Shown: positions 35,088 through 45,935, counted from the stretch's first letter. The stretch is DNA of 64,000 bases from Candidatus Enterococcus myersii (GCF_017316025.1 NZ_JAFLVT010000008.1:518281-582280), one strand, 5' to 3'. The notes: generated from the letters alone by a model not told the origin. Numbers and translations are program-made.

Positions 35088-35732
35088 ATGGGTTTGGAGT
35101 TTATGCCGATTTTTAAAGAGTGGGCTGGCGCATATGATGATACAGTGGCAGGAGGCGATCGTGAATATGCCGAGGTCTTTTCAAACTATAATGAGATGTT
35201 GCACATGATTGCTGAAAAGTCAGGGCAAACTGTGTTAGAATTTGGCAGCGGTACGGGTAATTTAACTATTAGTTTATTAAATGCTGGTAAAATTGTTTAC
35301 CCAATTGAACCATCAGCTGAAATGCGAGCACTGGCCCAAAGTAAGCCTGAACTTGAAAAGGTGGATTTTTTGACTGGCGATATGGAAAATTTTCCTGTGC
35401 CAAATGATAACATCGATACAATCGCCGCGAATTTTGTTTTTCATCATTTAAATGGCATAGAAAAAAAACAAGCGCTAAAAAAATACGCCACACTTTTACC
35501 TAAAGGTGGCAAAGTCATTATTGGTGATACGATGTTTGTTTCGCAAATCCGCTTTGATGATGTAATTACAGAAGCTGTGAAGGCTGAAAAATTAACACTC
35601 GCTGCTGATTTGCAACGAGAATACTATCCTTTATTACCAGATTTAGAAAACTATTTCCATGAAGCTGGTTTTGCGGTAAAATTTTGGCAGATTAACACCT
35701 TTGCCTGGATTGCCGAAGCTGTAAAAAAATAA
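35088..35732 (+). CDS. yrrT: SAM-dependent methyltransferase, YrrT-like
   Basis: 214 residues, class I Rossmann methyltransferase. Motif I is VLEFGSGTGNLT (about residues 46-57), followed by EPSAEM and NFVFHHL. The N-terminus FMPIFKEWAGAYDDTV closely resembles B. subtilis YrrT, encoded in the mccAB operon. Substrate is unknown. Its product SAH would feed LuxS and mccAB by way of S-ribosylhomocysteine and homocysteine. The start codon immediately follows the mccB stop, so translation is coupled. Confidence 0.82.
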   Translation: MGLEFMPIFKEWAGAYDDTVAGGDREYAEVFSNYNEMLHMIAEKSGQTVLEFGSGTGNLTISLLNAGKIVYPIEPSAEMRALAQSKPELEKVDFLTGDMENFPVPNDNIDTIAANFVFHHLNGIEKKQALKKYATLLPKGGKVIIGDTMFVSQIRFDDVITEAVKAEKLTLAADLQREYYPLLPDLENYFHEAGFAVKFWQINTFAWIAEAVKK

Positions 35733-35785
35733 TGCAAAAACTTCCCCAAAAATTCAGGAAATTTAAATGAAAAGGAGTAACAACA

Positions 35786-36250
35786 ATGAAGATGAATGTT
35801 GAAAGTTTCAATTTAGACCACACAAAAGTAAGCGCACCTTATGTTCGCGTTGCTGATCGTAAAACAGGGGGCAATGGCGATACGATTATTAAGTATGATG
35901 TCCGTTTTAAACAGCCCAATAAAGAACATATGGAAATGAAAAGCTTGCATTCTTTGGAGCATTTAACAGCCGAATTAATTCGAAATCATGCCGATTATAT
36001 TGTAGACTGGTCCCCGATGGGATGCCAAACCGGTTTTTACTTAACTGTTTTAAATCATGATAATTACGCTGAGATCTTAAGTGTTTTGAAAAAAACGATG
36101 GAAGATGTATTAGAAGCGACAGAAGTGCCTGCAAGTAATGAAAAACAATGTGGCTGGGCAGCTAATCATACGCTGGAAGGTGCTAAAAGCTTAGCCCGAG
36201 AATTTTTAGCTAAAGAAGATGAGTGGTCAGAAGTTTTTGCTACAAAATAA
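35786..36250 (+). CDS. luxS: S-ribosylhomocysteine lyase
   Basis: 154 residues. Metal-binding H55 and H59 (SLHSLEHL), the catalytic C80 (SPMGCQTGF) and the third metal ligand C122 ([14 protein letters not shown]) are all present. LuxS splits S-ribosylhomocysteine into homocysteine and DPD, the precursor of autoinducer-2. Homocysteine is the substrate of mccA in the same operon, so here luxS looks metabolic as well as signalling. Pfs/MtnN, which makes its substrate, is not in the window. AAGGAG precedes ATG 35786; ATG 35792 is an alternative. Confidence 0.96.
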   Translation: MKMNVESFNLDHTKVSAPYVRVADRKTGGNGDTIIKYDVRFKQPNKEHMEMKSLHSLEHLTAELIRNHADYIVDWSPMGCQTGFYLTVLNHDNYAEILSVLKKTMEDVLEATEVPASNEKQCGWAANHTLEGAKSLAREFLAKEDEWSEVFATK

Positions 36251-36294
36251 AAAAGTTAAGCTTAAGCTCTTAGCTGTTCAGAGCTTACGTGAAA

Positions 36295-36337
36295 AACACC
36301 GAGATTAAGGACGTTATTTCCCTTATCTCGGTGTTTT
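36295..36337. terminator. luxS terminator
   Basis: AACACCGAGAT ... ATCTCGGTGTTTT stem, 45 bp after luxS. Confidence 0.85.
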
Positions 36338-36409
36338 GGTTTTAATCAGAAGATATAAAGTTTTCCCGTGAAATTAATTGCAGCTGTATCCGTGGCTGTT
36401 TCACAAACT

Positions 36410-36530
36410 AGCACTTTAAGAAACAAGGCGAAATTTCCAAAAAATTAAGCAACAATTTTAAAAAAGTTCTGATCTTATCTCTCAGGGCTGAAGGATTCTT
36501 TAGATTTTTCTAGCTAGTCCTTTTTTAATA
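36410..36530. repeat. Interspersed intergenic repeat, diverged copy C
   Basis: Shares ctagca, ggcgaaatttcc, agcaacaatttt, tcttatctctcaggg and a ttcttnagatttt end with copies A and B, at lower similarity. It fills the gap between the luxS terminator and the convergent thioesterase gene. Confidence 0.4.
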
Positions 36531-36535
36531 AATTT

Positions 36536-36964
36536 TTAGAGGGCTGTATAATCACTGAATAGTTGGTGAAAGGCTGGGTTTGCTTTTTTTAAGTGGACCA
36601 AACGCCCGGAATCTCCTTGCAAGAAGCAGTGTTGACTGTCACCTGTCGTCAAGATTTTACTTTCATCTGTTACAGGTGTAATACGATACGCAAAATTTAG
36701 ACGGGTACCGGTATATTTTTCTACTGAAACATGAATTTTTACCGTATCACCGTAACGAATCATATCTTTATACTGACAACTCACCCCAAGTACCGGGACG
36801 ATAATGCCGCTTGCTTCTAAAATGTGATAAGGCAGCCCTAAGTGTTCCAATAAATCAACACGAGCTTCTTCAAACCAACGTATATAATTGGAGTGGTGGA
36901 TAATTTGCATTTGGTCGGTTTCATAATAATGGGGACTGCGGACATATCCTGAATATTTCTCCAT
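36536..36964 (-). CDS. YbgC/4HBT-family acyl-CoA thioesterase
   Basis: 142 residues with a hot-dog fold. The signature YYETDQMQIIHHSNYIRWFEEAR (residues 14-36) contains the active-site Asp and the HHSNY motif of the 4-hydroxybenzoyl-CoA thioesterase/YbgC family. VSCQYKDMIRYGDTV follows. It hydrolyses acyl-CoA esters, with unknown chain preference. A short Shine-Dalgarno (aggagc) precedes the ATG. It is transcribed alone, leftward. Confidence 0.88.
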   Translation of the reverse strand: MEKYSGYVRSPHYYETDQMQIIHHSNYIRWFEEARVDLLEHLGLPYHILEASGIIVPVLGVSCQYKDMIRYGDTVKIHVSVEKYTGTRLNFAYRITPVTDESKILTTGDSQHCFLQGDSGRLVHLKKANPAFHQLFSDYTAL

Positions 36965-37022
36965 AGTTGCTCCTGTCTTTTTTTATTTAGCATAGCAGTC
37001 TTTTATAAAAAGTACCAGAATA

Positions 37023-37961
37023 TTAAAAACGGAATAAATCATCAATTAATTCATAATCGTCATTGTTGAGGCGAATGTCTGTTGCTTTTGCATTGGCACG
37101 CATTTGTTCTTCATTGCGAGCACCAGGAATCACAGCAGCAATATGCGGATTTTTCAAATACCAAGCCAAAACTAATTGTGAAACGGTGGCATCGTTACGG
37201 TGAGCGATAATCTTCATCTCTTCCATTGTGGCGATAATTTTTTGATAACGTTCGCCGGTAAAATCGGCTTTTTTACTTCGCGGGTCTGGAGCAGAAAATT
37301 TTTGATCCGCTGTATATTTTCCTGATAGCAATCCAGAAGCTAATGGGAAATAAGGGATAAAGCTGATTTGGTGTTTGTCTAAATAAGGAAACAATTCTGT
37401 TTCGGCTTTACGGTGTAATAAATTGTAATTGTCTTCAACAACATCGACATAATTGTCTAAATTTGCTTCTTTTACTTGCGCTAAAGAAAAATTAGAAACA
37501 CCAATGGCCCGAATTTTACCGGCTTCTTTTAATTCATGTAAAGCTTTTACAGCTTCATTTTTTGGTGTCGTTTCATCTGGGAAATGAATGTAAAAAATGT
37601 CAATGTACTCTGTTTGTAGGCGCTGTAGAGCATCTTCTACGGCATTTTTTAAAAATTCGGGACGATTGTCCATTTTGTCTTCGTTGCCAGGAATATGGGC
37701 AGCTTTGGTCGCGATAATCACGCGAGCCCGATCAAATTCATCTTCTTGTAGAACTTCACCGATTAATTTTTCCGATTGACCCAAACCATAAGCATAGGCT
37801 GTGTCTAGCATGGTGACACCATTGCGTAGCGCAGTGCGTAAAACCTCTTTGCCCACTTCGTCATCTAAATTTTTGAAAAGGTTATGCCCACCAATTTTAT
37901 TTGTACCAAGTCCTAAAGTTGATGCGTAAACTTGTGATTTACCAATTTGTACATCTGCCAT
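37023..37961 (-). CDS. Aldo/keto reductase
   Basis: 312 residues with the AKR TIM barrel. The catalytic tetrad is recognisable: D and Y in MLDTAYAYGLGQSE (near residue 50), K in IIATKAA and H in FYIHFPDE. GVSNFSLAQV is the family signature, and IPGARNEEQMRAN binds the NADPH phosphate. It resembles the YhdN/IolS (AKR11-13) group. The substrate is unknown; these enzymes reduce diverse aldehydes. AGGAGG precedes the ATG. It stands alone on the minus strand. Confidence 0.9.
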   Translation of the reverse strand: MADVQIGKSQVYASTLGLGTNKIGGHNLFKNLDDEVGKEVLRTALRNGVTMLDTAYAYGLGQSEKLIGEVLQEDEFDRARVIIATKAAHIPGNEDKMDNRPEFLKNAVEDALQRLQTEYIDIFYIHFPDETTPKNEAVKALHELKEAGKIRAIGVSNFSLAQVKEANLDNYVDVVEDNYNLLHRKAETELFPYLDKHQISFIPYFPLASGLLSGKYTADQKFSAPDPRSKKADFTGERYQKIIATMEEMKIIAHRNDATVSQLVLAWYLKNPHIAAVIPGARNEEQMRANAKATDIRLNNDDYELIDDLFRF

Positions 37962-38100
37962 GAAAAAGACCTCCTGTATGTTTACTTTTCTATCTTTACT
38001 TTAGTCTAAATCAATCTGACAAAAAGCTGAATTGAAACGTCTTGTGTAAAATTAATTTCTTATGTTCATAGTTAAAAAGAGGAAAAAAAGCTAGCTGCAA

Positions 38101-38190
38101 GCACTAACTCTTCGTAACAATAAGTCGAAAAGTCGAAATCTTGAGAAACTTGCGGAACAATTTTCAAAAATTTCACGCTTATTTTTGGGG
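38101..38190. repeat. Interspersed intergenic repeat, diverged copy D
   Basis: Begins cactaactcttcgtaacaataag, comparable to ctaactttttgcgacattaag of copy A1, and shares ggaacaattttcaaaaattt with copy C. The stretch 37962-38260 otherwise holds nothing I recognise. Confidence 0.4.
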
Positions 38191-38261
38191 AACTAAACAA
38201 AGTTTACTCAGCATTTTTTCATCGCAGTCCGTCATTTTTTTGAAAAGCTTTTTGAAAAATC

Positions 38262-38290
38262 TTGACATTTTCACGTAATTCTAGTAGCTT
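38262..38290 (+). promoter_or_regulatory. aspS promoter
   Basis: TTGACA (38262-38267), 17 bp, TAGCTT (38285-38290): a consensus -35 with a weak -10. Confidence 0.5.
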
Positions 38291-38299
38291 AACAGTAAT

Positions 38300-38526
38300 A
38301 GTTAAAATCAGTGAAAGAAAGAGTAGCAGATAAGTCACTTTTTAGAGAGAACTACCTTGGCTGAAAGTAGTTTAAGTCTTATTTGTCAAAGACATTCTGG
38401 AGATGAGCGCGTGCAAAGCCGCTTCCGTTTCACCAACGTTATCGGTGTTGAGGAAAGTTTAACTTTCAAATTTAGGTGGTACCGTGGACTAACAATTCGC
38501 CCTTGTGAGAACAAGGGCTTTTTTTG
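38300..38526 (+). ncRNA. T-box riboswitch (Asp specifier) upstream of aspS
   Basis: The leader contains the T-box core AGGTGGTACCGTG (38474-38486) and ends in an intrinsic terminator, GCCCTTGT...ACAAGGGC plus T7 (38499-38526). Stem I ends with the usual TTCTGGAG element. Three nt before that element stands GAC (38391-38393), the expected specifier for aspartate. Uncharged tRNA-Asp would stabilise the antiterminator and turn on aspS. Confidence 0.93.
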
Positions 38527-38579
38527 TTTTTCAAAAACTGCCAATTACTGATTAAAAAAGTGTCTATGGAGGGTAAAAA

Positions 38580-40352
38580 ATGGCAAAACGAACTGTGTAT
38601 TGTGGTTTAGTTTCAAAAACAGAATTAGAACAAACAGTTACATTAAAAGGTTGGGTTCAAAAACGTCGTGATTTAGGTGGCGTAATTTTTATTGATTTGC
38701 GTGACCGAGAAGGTATCGTGCAAGTTGTCTTCAATCCCGAATTATCAAAAGCAGGTTGGGAAATTGCTGACAAATGTCGCAGTGAATACGTAATTGAAGT
38801 AACGGGTAAAGTTATTTTACGGGATGAAGCAGCAATTAATCCAAAAATGAAAACCGGTGAATTCGAAGTTATCGCAAGTGACATTACAGTTTTAAACAAA
38901 GCGAAGACACCGCCCTTTGCAATTGAAGACGAGCAAGAAATTAGCGATGAAATTCGGATGAAAAATCGTTCAATTGACTTACGTCGTCCAAAAATGACAC
39001 AAAATATTATCATGCGTCATAAAACTACCCAAGCAATTCGTCATTATTTAGATGAAAATGGCTTCTTGGATATTGAAACGCCTTACCTTGGTAAATCAAC
39101 TCCAGAAGGCGCACGGGATTATTTAGTTCCTTCTCGGGTACACCCAGGACATTTTTATGCATTACCGCAATCACCACAACTATTTAAGCAACTATTGATG
39201 AATGCTGGATTTGATCGCTATTATCAAATTGCCCGTTGTTTCCGGGATGAAGATTTACGGGGCGATCGACAACCAGAATTCACCCAAGTAGATATGGAAA
39301 TGAGTTTTCTAACAGTTGAAGAAATTCAAGATTTAACTGAAGGCATGATCGCCCGCGTGATGAAAGAAGTTAAAGGCATGGATGTAAAATTGCCATTTCC
39401 ACGCATGACTTATGATGATGCGATGAATCGTTATGGTAGTGATAAACCCGACACTCGTTTTGAAATGGAATTGGTGGACTTAGGCGATGTTGTAAAAGAT
39501 GTCGATTTCAAAGTTTTCCAAATGGCACTAACTTCTGGTGGTGTGGTTAAAGCATTAAATGCCAAAGGTGCTGCCAGCAAATATTCACGCAAAGATATGG
39601 ACAACTATGCGCATTATGTTAGTCAATTTGGTGCCAAAGGATTAGCTTGGGTGAAAGTGGAAGAAGATGGCTTAAAAGGTCCAATTGCTAAATTTTTAAC
39701 CGAAAAAGAAGCAGAAATTATAAAATCAACAAACGCGCAAGTTGGAGACTTGCTTATGTTTGGTGCCGATCAATTTAACGTAGTCACGGCTGCTTTGGGG
39801 GCTGTTCGTAATAAAATGGCCAAAGAATTAGGGCTAATTGATGAAAGTAAATTCAATTTCTTGTGGATTACAGACTGGCCACAATTTGAATACAGTGAAG
39901 AAGAAGGGCGCTATGTTTCTGCGCACCATCCATTTACTTTACCAAAAGAAGAAGATATTCAATATTTAACAACCGATCCAACTAAAGTATATGCCCAGGC
40001 CTATGATATTGTTTTAAATGGTTATGAATTAGGTGGCGGATCGTTGCGTATTCATGAACGTGAATTACAAGAAAAAATGTTTGCAGCATTAGGTTTTGGT
40101 CGAGTGGAAATGCAAGAACAATTTGGTTTCTTACTAGATGCCCTAGAGTACGGATTCCCACCACTTGGCGGTATCGCATTAGGCTTAGATCGTTTTGTTA
40201 TGTTGTTGGCAGGAGAAGACAATATTCGCGAAGTCATTGCCTTTCCAAAAAATGGGAAAGCAGCCGATCCAATGACGCAAGCACCAAGCACGGTTTCACC
40301 TTTACAGTTGTTTGAATTAAGTATTGATGTGACCGCTACAGAAGAAGACTAA
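38580..40352 (+). CDS. aspS: Aspartyl-tRNA synthetase
   Basis: 590 residues, bacterial-type class IIb synthetase. The OB-fold anticodon-binding domain comes first ([24 protein letters not shown]), then motif 1, motif 2 ([23 protein letters not shown]), the bacterial GAD insertion domain in the middle, and motif 3 ([15 protein letters not shown]). It charges tRNA-Asp. hisS, often directly upstream of aspS in Firmicutes, is absent here, and aspS has its own T-box. GGAGG precedes the ATG. Confidence 0.97.
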   Translation: MAKRTVYCGLVSKTELEQTVTLKGWVQKRRDLGGVIFIDLRDREGIVQVVFNPELSKAGWEIADKCRSEYVIEVTGKVILRDEAAINPKMKTGEFEVIASDITVLNKAKTPPFAIEDEQEISDEIRMKNRSIDLRRPKMTQNIIMRHKTTQAIRHYLDENGFLDIETPYLGKSTPEGARDYLVPSRVHPGHFYALPQSPQLFKQLLMNAGFDRYYQIARCFRDEDLRGDRQPEFTQVDMEMSFLTVEEIQDLTEGMIARVMKEVKGMDVKLPFPRMTYDDAMNRYGSDKPDTRFEMELVDLGDVVKDVDFKVFQMALTSGGVVKALNAKGAASKYSRKDMDNYAHYVSQFGAKGLAWVKVEEDGLKGPIAKFLTEKEAEIIKSTNAQVGDLLMFGADQFNVVTAALGAVRNKMAKELGLIDESKFNFLWITDWPQFEYSEEEGRYVSAHHPFTLPKEEDIQYLTTDPTKVYAQAYDIVLNGYELGGGSLRIHERELQEKMFAALGFGRVEMQEQFGFLLDALEYGFPPLGGIALGLDRFVMLLAGEDNIREVIAFPKNGKAADPMTQAPSTVSPLQLFELSIDVTATEED

Positions 40353-40361
40353 AAGAATCTT

Positions 40362-40400
40362 AAAAGGACGCTCACTTTGGTGGGTTGTCCTTTTCTTTTT
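40362..40400 (+). terminator. aspS terminator
   Basis: AAAAGGAC ... GTCCTTTT with a T-rich tail, 10 bp after the aspS stop. Confidence 0.75.
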
Positions 40401-40505
40401 GGGCTAGACTTCGTATAATGTACACAGCGAGAAGAAAGTTGAATTATTGTGTTGTGCATTGATTTGGCTGGCCTCTTAGTTAAAGGCATAAGGAGCTTTT
40501 TTATC

Positions 40506-41381
40506 ATGAAAAATATTGCGCAAAAAGTCAATTTTACTGACTATTTGCAAAAGTTTTCGTTTTCAGTGGTTTACGCAATTTTAGCCTCAATTGCGGTGAA
40601 CTTTTTTTACCAGCCAGGGAAAATTTATTCTAGTGGGATTACTGGGGTAGCCCAAATCATCACGACGCTATCTAAAGATTTATTAGGGTTTCATCTGCCG
40701 GTTTCGGCAAATTTATTGATTTTAAATCTGCCATTATTTTTAGTTGGCTGGTATAAGGTAGGCCATAAGTTTACGATTTTTACCGGGATTACAGTTATAT
40801 TGACCTCACTGTTTATGCAGATTATGCCAGAAGAAGTTTTAACTACAGATCCAATTGTCTGTGCTATTTTCGGTGGTGCCGTCATGGGAGCTGGAATTGG
40901 CTATGCACTAAGAAGTGGTCTATCTTCTGGGGGCTTGGATTTTGTCAGTATTGCCATCCAAAAAAAGACCGGTAAGACGGTGGGATCAATTTCCATTATC
41001 TTTAATATTTTGATTATGTTTGCTGCAGGCTTACTCTTTGGCTGGCAATATGCTTTATATAGTGCCATCGCTATTTTTGTTAGTGGCAAAGTCACTGATG
41101 CCGTTTTTACCAAGCAAAAGAAAATGCAGGTGACCATTATCACCCGTCACCCAGATGCGGTTATTCATCATATTCAAGATAAAATGCGCCGAGGAATTAC
41201 TATTATTAATGAGGCAGAAGGCGCTTATAAACACGATAAACAGACGGTGCTTTTAACTGTGTGTACACGCTTTGAGCTACCGTTATTACGACAGGCTATG
41301 CGTGAATCTGATCCGAAAGCCTTTGTGAGTATTGCCGAAAATGTTCAAATTTTAGGACGTTTTTATGAAGAAGAATTATAA
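40506..41381 (+). CDS. YitT-family membrane protein (YitT membrane + DUF2179 domains)
   Basis: 291 residues from ATG 40506 (AAGGAG upstream); the frame runs back to 40449 without a good start. About five membrane helices fill residues 20-210, with GAGIGYALRSGLSSGGLDFVSIAI as the YitT_membrane signature. A C-terminal cytoplasmic DUF2179 domain of about 80 residues follows (MQVTIITRHPDAVIHHIQDKM). The physiological role of the family is not settled. It is 57 bp upstream of the acetyltransferase gene and probably co-transcribed with it. Confidence 0.88.
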   Translation: MKNIAQKVNFTDYLQKFSFSVVYAILASIAVNFFYQPGKIYSSGITGVAQIITTLSKDLLGFHLPVSANLLILNLPLFLVGWYKVGHKFTIFTGITVILTSLFMQIMPEEVLTTDPIVCAIFGGAVMGAGIGYALRSGLSSGGLDFVSIAIQKKTGKTVGSISIIFNILIMFAAGLLFGWQYALYSAIAIFVSGKVTDAVFTKQKKMQVTIITRHPDAVIHHIQDKMRRGITIINEAEGAYKHDKQTVLLTVCTRFELPLLRQAMRESDPKAFVSIAENVQILGRFYEEEL

Positions 41382-41438
41382 TAGCAAGATAAAAAAGGAA
41401 ATAATCTACAAGAATTTATTTTGAAAAGTGGCGAAGTC

Positions 41439-43328
41439 ATGGAACAAAAAACAAAACGAAGATACATTACCGGCCTTGATGGTGTGCGCACCTTGGCTGT
41501 TTTAGGCGTTATCTTTTATCACCTTTTGCCTGATAAAGTAAAAGGTGGCTATTTAGGGGTAGCGATATTTTTTGCAATTTCAGGTTATTTGATTACCGAT
41601 CATTTAAATCAAGAGTGGCAAGCAACTGGGAAGATTCGCTTACTGACCTTTTACAAAAAACGATTAAAGCGTCTGTGGCCCAACTTAGCGTTGGTAATGG
41701 TGCTTTCCACTGCGTATATTACGTTATTTCAACGTAACCTCTTGAATAATTTACGAGGTGTATTTTTTAGTAGCCTATTATTTTTCAATAACTGGTGGCA
41801 AATCAATAATGGCGCTTCTTATTTTGACCGCTTCAACAATGAATCGCCTTTTACCCATATTTGGTACACCGCTGTCGAGGCTCAAAACTATTTAATTTGG
41901 CCCATTATATTTATTATATTGATGTTGCTTTTGAAAAAAAGAGGGAAGATTTTTATTGCCATTGTGATTGGTGCTATTGCTTCGGCAATCTGGATGGCGA
42001 TTTTATTTAAGCCTGGTAGCGATCCAACACGGGTGTACTATGGGACGGATACCCGTGTCTTTGGAATTTGGTTAGGTAGTGCGTTAGCATTCATTTGGCC
42101 TTCGAATCATTTAAAAGAAAAAATTCCCCGCGAAGCCAAACGCTTATTAAATGGGGTGGGATTAGGTTCTTTACTCCTTTTGATTTTGAGTTTCTTTTTC
42201 TTAAGTGATCAAAGTAAATTTTTGTATTATGGCGGCTTCTTTTTAATCAGTATCTTATGTGTTTTGTTGCTGGCCGTCGTGGTACATCCTGGTGCCAGCT
42301 TAAACAAATGGCTTACCAATCCGATTTTTAGCTACATTGGCAGTCGGAGTTATTGGATTTATTTGTATCAATATCCGGTCATGATTTTTTATGAAGCAAA
42401 AATAAAAAACTTAGCAGACAATGTTTTGCTACACACGATAGTTGAAATCTTTTTAATTATGCTTTTGAGTGAACTATCATATCAGTTCTTTGAAAAGCCA
42501 TTAAAAAACTTTGACTATAGTAAAACTTGGCAGACAGTCAAAGGCTGGTTTAAAAAACCAATCTTAAGTCGCCAGAAACCAGCGCTAATCCCAACTATTG
42601 CCATTTTAGCAATTACACTGGTGGGTTTAGTTATTGCGCCGGTAAATCACGTGGATGCTAATCAGCAAAGAATGAAAGAACAGATCTTAGCCAATCGCAA
42701 GATTGCCGCTGAATCGAAAAAAACTGCAAAAGAAAAGACAATTGAAAGCTCAACTAGTGGAAGTCAAGATAAAGAAGCCACCGCAAAACAAGCAGAACAA
42801 CATTTAGAATTAGCCAAGAAATATGGTGTCACAGACCAACAAGTAAAAAAATCTGATGCGGCGAAATTTACTTTCTTTGGTGATTCGGTCATGTTAGGCG
42901 CAGCAGCAGGTTTAAATGAAATGTTCCCAAATTCAGTAGTAGACGCTGAAATTAATCGGCAGGTCTATGCTAGCGTAGATTTACTGCAAAAACTAAAAGA
43001 TGATAAATTGTTACATGATACAGTCATTATTGGTCTTGGGACCAACAGTCCATTTACAGACCAACAATTTGCCGACATTATGAATGTAATGGGGAAAGAC
43101 CGCAAAGTTTACTGGATCAATATGCGTGCCCCGACTGTTCGAACACAAGGCACAGTTAATGCAGCTTTGACCAAAATGGCAAAGCAATATAAAAACTTAA
43201 CAATCATTGATTGGTATGATTATAGTATCAACCATGGTGAGTGGTTTTATGAAGATGGCACCCACATCAATCCAGATGGGTTAACCAGTTATGTAAAACT
43301 AATGGTGGACAGTTTAATTAAAGCCTAA
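41439..43328 (+). CDS. oatA: OatA-like peptidoglycan O-acetyltransferase (acyltransferase-3 + SGNH)
   Basis: 629 residues from ATG 41439; a TTG at 41421 is the other option, and the Shine-Dalgarno is weak in both cases. The N-terminal 390 residues are an acyltransferase-3 domain with about 10-11 membrane helices, starting GLDGVRTLAVLGVIFYHL. A charged linker follows (about 420-470), then an extracellular SGNH domain: GDSVMLGAAAG (nucleophile Ser), GLGTNSP (Asn block) and DGTHINPDG (Asp/His). OatA acetylates MurNAc C6-OH and gives lysozyme resistance. A terpenoid or teichoic acceptor cannot be excluded. Confidence 0.9.
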   Translation: MEQKTKRRYITGLDGVRTLAVLGVIFYHLLPDKVKGGYLGVAIFFAISGYLITDHLNQEWQATGKIRLLTFYKKRLKRLWPNLALVMVLSTAYITLFQRNLLNNLRGVFFSSLLFFNNWWQINNGASYFDRFNNESPFTHIWYTAVEAQNYLIWPIIFIILMLLLKKRGKIFIAIVIGAIASAIWMAILFKPGSDPTRVYYGTDTRVFGIWLGSALAFIWPSNHLKEKIPREAKRLLNGVGLGSLLLLILSFFFLSDQSKFLYYGGFFLISILCVLLLAVVVHPGASLNKWLTNPIFSYIGSRSYWIYLYQYPVMIFYEAKIKNLADNVLLHTIVEIFLIMLLSELSYQFFEKPLKNFDYSKTWQTVKGWFKKPILSRQKPALIPTIAILAITLVGLVIAPVNHVDANQQRMKEQILANRKIAAESKKTAKEKTIESSTSGSQDKEATAKQAEQHLELAKKYGVTDQQVKKSDAAKFTFFGDSVMLGAAAGLNEMFPNSVVDAEINRQVYASVDLLQKLKDDKLLHDTVIIGLGTNSPFTDQQFADIMNVMGKDRKVYWINMRAPTVRTQGTVNAALTKMAKQYKNLTIIDWYDYSINHGEWFYEDGTHINPDGLTSYVKLMVDSLIKA

Positions 43329-43343
43329 ACTGAAATAAGAAAG

Positions 43344-43406
43344 AAAACTCCTTTTATCCAAGTATTTATCAGTATTAACTGATCAGCTTGGTAAAGGGAG
43401 TTTTTT
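43344..43406 (+). terminator. Terminator after oatA
   Basis: AAAACTCC(TTTTAT)CCAAG ... CTTGG(TAAAG)GGAGTTTTTT: a stem with an internal hairpin and a T6 run. Confidence 0.8.
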
Positions 43407-43495
43407 ACTTAAGTGATAAAGACGTTGAAAACATCTTTATGAATGGATTGTGGTACCATTAAATGGTAAACAGCTTTGACAAAAGCCAAGAAAAG

Positions 43496-43514
43496 AGATG
43501 TACTTTTTAAGTAA
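43496..43514 (+). repeat. 19 bp repeat, copy 1
   Basis: AGATGTACTTTTTAAGTAA occurs identically at 48780-48798. Both copies are preceded by a similar A-rich tract (gacaaaaag...) and lie 58 and 92 bp before the next ribosome-binding start. Confidence 0.6.
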
Positions 43515-43571
43515 TAAGCGTATCTTTACTAAAGAAATCTAGCAGAAAACTTAATTAAAAGGAGCATAACA

Positions 43572-45935
43572 ATGACAGTAGATTATGATTCAAAAGCTTA
43601 TTTAGCAAAAGTTGATGCATGGTGGCGTACGGCAAATTATATTTCAGTTGCACAAATATATTTAAAGGACAATCCGTTACTTAAAGATGAACTGACCAAA
43701 AAAGATGTTAAAGTTCACCCCATCGGTCATTGGGGAACAATTGCAGGTCAAAATTTTATTTACGCCCATTTAAATCGAGTAATCAATAAGTACGATTTGA
43801 ATATGTTCTACATTGAAGGTCCTGGTCATGGCGGTCAGGTAATGGTTTCAAATTCTTATATTGATGGAAGTTATTCAGAAATTTATCCAGAAGTTACGCA
43901 GGATGAAGCTGGTTTAAAAAGACTGTGCAAGATTTTCTCATTTCCAGGCGGGATTGCTTCTCATGCAGCACCAGAAACGCCAGGTTCTATTCATGAAGGT
44001 GGCGAGTTAGGTTATTCGTTGTCCCATGCAACAGGCGCTATTTTAGATAATCCAGAAGTTATTGCCGCTACCGTCGTGGGAGACGGAGAGGCAGAAACAG
44101 GGCCGCTAGCAACTTCGTGGTTTTCAAATGTCTTTATTAATCCAGTTAATGATGGGGCTGTCTTACCAATTTTACATCTAAATGGGGCTAAAATTTCTAA
44201 TCCGACAATTTTGTCGCGAAAAACAGATGAAGACTTACAAAAATATTTTGAAGGAATGGGTTGGGCGCCTATTTTTATCAGTGGCGATGATCCTGAAACT
44301 CTACATCCACAAATGGCTAAAGTCATGGATAACGCCATCGAAAAAATTAAGGAGATCCAAACAAAGGCGCGTCAAGGTAAAGCTGAACAAGCGGTCATGC
44401 CACATTGGCCTATGATTATCTGTCGCACACCAAAAGGCTGGACCGGGCCAAAAGAATGGGATGGCGAGGCAATCGAAGGCAGTTTTCGGGCGCACCAAGT
44501 TCCTATCCCAGTTGATGGTAATCATATGGATCATAGTAAGGCACTGGTTACATGGTTAAAATCATATCGCCCAGAAGAATTGTTTGATGAAAATGGAACA
44601 GTTAAAGCTGAAATTCGTAAAATAGCTCCCAAAGGAAAAAAACGAATGTCAGCTAATCCAATTACAAACGGTGGTCTTGATCCGCAACCATTAAAAATAA
44701 CAGATTGGCATAAGTATGCTGTTGACACGACAACCCCTGGCGCAATAACCGCCCAAGATATGATTGAATTTGGTAAATTTGCGCGGGATTTAATCGTAGC
44801 TAACCCGCATAATTTTAGAATTTTTGGTCCAGATGAAACAAAATCGAATCGCTTAAATGAAATATTTGATGTCACAAATCGCCAATGGTTGGAACCTGAA
44901 AAGCCTAAATATGACGAATGGTTAGCACCAGTTGGACGAGTAATTGACTCGCAATTGTCAGAACATCAAAGTGAAGGATTCTTAGAAGGATATGTATTAA
45001 CAGGAAGACATGGCTTTTTTGCCTCCTATGAAGCTTTCTTGCGTGTGGTGGACTCTATGATTACCCAACATTTCAAATGGATGCGTAAAGCCCATGAACA
45101 ATCTTGGCGAAAACAATATCCTTCTTTGAATTTGATTTCTAGTTCGACTGCCTTTCAACAAGATCACAATGGCTATACCCACCAAGATCCGGGAATTTTA
45201 ACGCATTTAGCTGAGAAAAAACCGGAATTTATTCGGGAATATTTACCAGCTGATACCAATACCTTAATGGCAGTAATGGCAAAAACACTCGCCTCGTCAG
45301 AAAAAATCAATTTAATCGTGTCTTCTAAACATCCCCGTCCGCAATTTTATTCGGTGGAAGAAGCAGAAATATTGGTGAAAGATGGCTTGAAGATTATTGA
45401 ATGGGCCTCAACAGATGGAGATGAAAGTCCCGATGTTGTCATTGCCGCAGCAGGGACTGAACCAAACTTGGAAGCTTTAGCAGCGATAACGATTTTGCAC
45501 AAAGAATTTCCCGACTTGAAGATTCGCTTTATCAATGTCGTTGACTTGTTGAAATTACGTCATCCAGCTGTTGATAAGCGGGGCTTAACGACAGAAGAAT
45601 TCAACAGTTATTTTACCAAAGATAAGCCAATCGTATTTTGCTTCCACGGTTATGAAGGTTTGATTCGCGATATCTTCTTTGATCGTGAAAATCGTAATCT
45701 ACACATCCACGGCTATCGGGAAAATGGCGATATTACAACGCCCTTTGATATGCGTGTATTCTCTGAAATGGATCGTTTCCATGTTGCACAAGATGCTGCA
45801 CGGGCAGTTTATGGTTCTAAAAGCGCTGAATTTGTCCAAAAAATGACAGATACACTGAATTATCACCACGACTATATTCGTGCTAATGGCGTAGATATTC
45901 CAGAAGTTGAAAACTGGCGCTGGGAAGAATTGTAG
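43572..45935 (+). CDS. xfp: Xylulose-5-phosphate/fructose-6-phosphate phosphoketolase
   Basis: 787 residues, full length for phosphoketolase. Signatures: [33 protein letters not shown], the thiamine-diphosphate loop [25 protein letters not shown], and in the C-terminal half [12 protein letters not shown] and [17 protein letters not shown]. It cleaves xylulose-5-P (or fructose-6-P) with phosphate to acetyl-P plus glyceraldehyde-3-P (or erythrose-4-P), the key step of heterofermentative pentose use. AAAAGGAG precedes the ATG. It is monocistronic. With AdhE and Nox in the same window, it connects acetyl-P to ethanol or acetate redox choices. Confidence 0.97.
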   Translation: MTVDYDSKAYLAKVDAWWRTANYISVAQIYLKDNPLLKDELTKKDVKVHPIGHWGTIAGQNFIYAHLNRVINKYDLNMFYIEGPGHGGQVMVSNSYIDGSYSEIYPEVTQDEAGLKRLCKIFSFPGGIASHAAPETPGSIHEGGELGYSLSHATGAILDNPEVIAATVVGDGEAETGPLATSWFSNVFINPVNDGAVLPILHLNGAKISNPTILSRKTDEDLQKYFEGMGWAPIFISGDDPETLHPQMAKVMDNAIEKIKEIQTKARQGKAEQAVMPHWPMIICRTPKGWTGPKEWDGEAIEGSFRAHQVPIPVDGNHMDHSKALVTWLKSYRPEELFDENGTVKAEIRKIAPKGKKRMSANPITNGGLDPQPLKITDWHKYAVDTTTPGAITAQDMIEFGKFARDLIVANPHNFRIFGPDETKSNRLNEIFDVTNRQWLEPEKPKYDEWLAPVGRVIDSQLSEHQSEGFLEGYVLTGRHGFFASYEAFLRVVDSMITQHFKWMRKAHEQSWRKQYPSLNLISSSTAFQQDHNGYTHQDPGILTHLAEKKPEFIREYLPADTNTLMAVMAKTLASSEKINLIVSSKHPRPQFYSVEEAEILVKDGLKIIEWASTDGDESPDVVIAAAGTEPNLEALAAITILHKEFPDLKIRFINVVDLLKLRHPAVDKRGLTTEEFNSYFTKDKPIVFCFHGYEGLIRDIFFDRENRNLHIHGYRENGDITTPFDMRVFSEMDRFHVAQDAARAVYGSKSAEFVQKMTDTLNYHHDYIRANGVDIPEVENWRWEEL

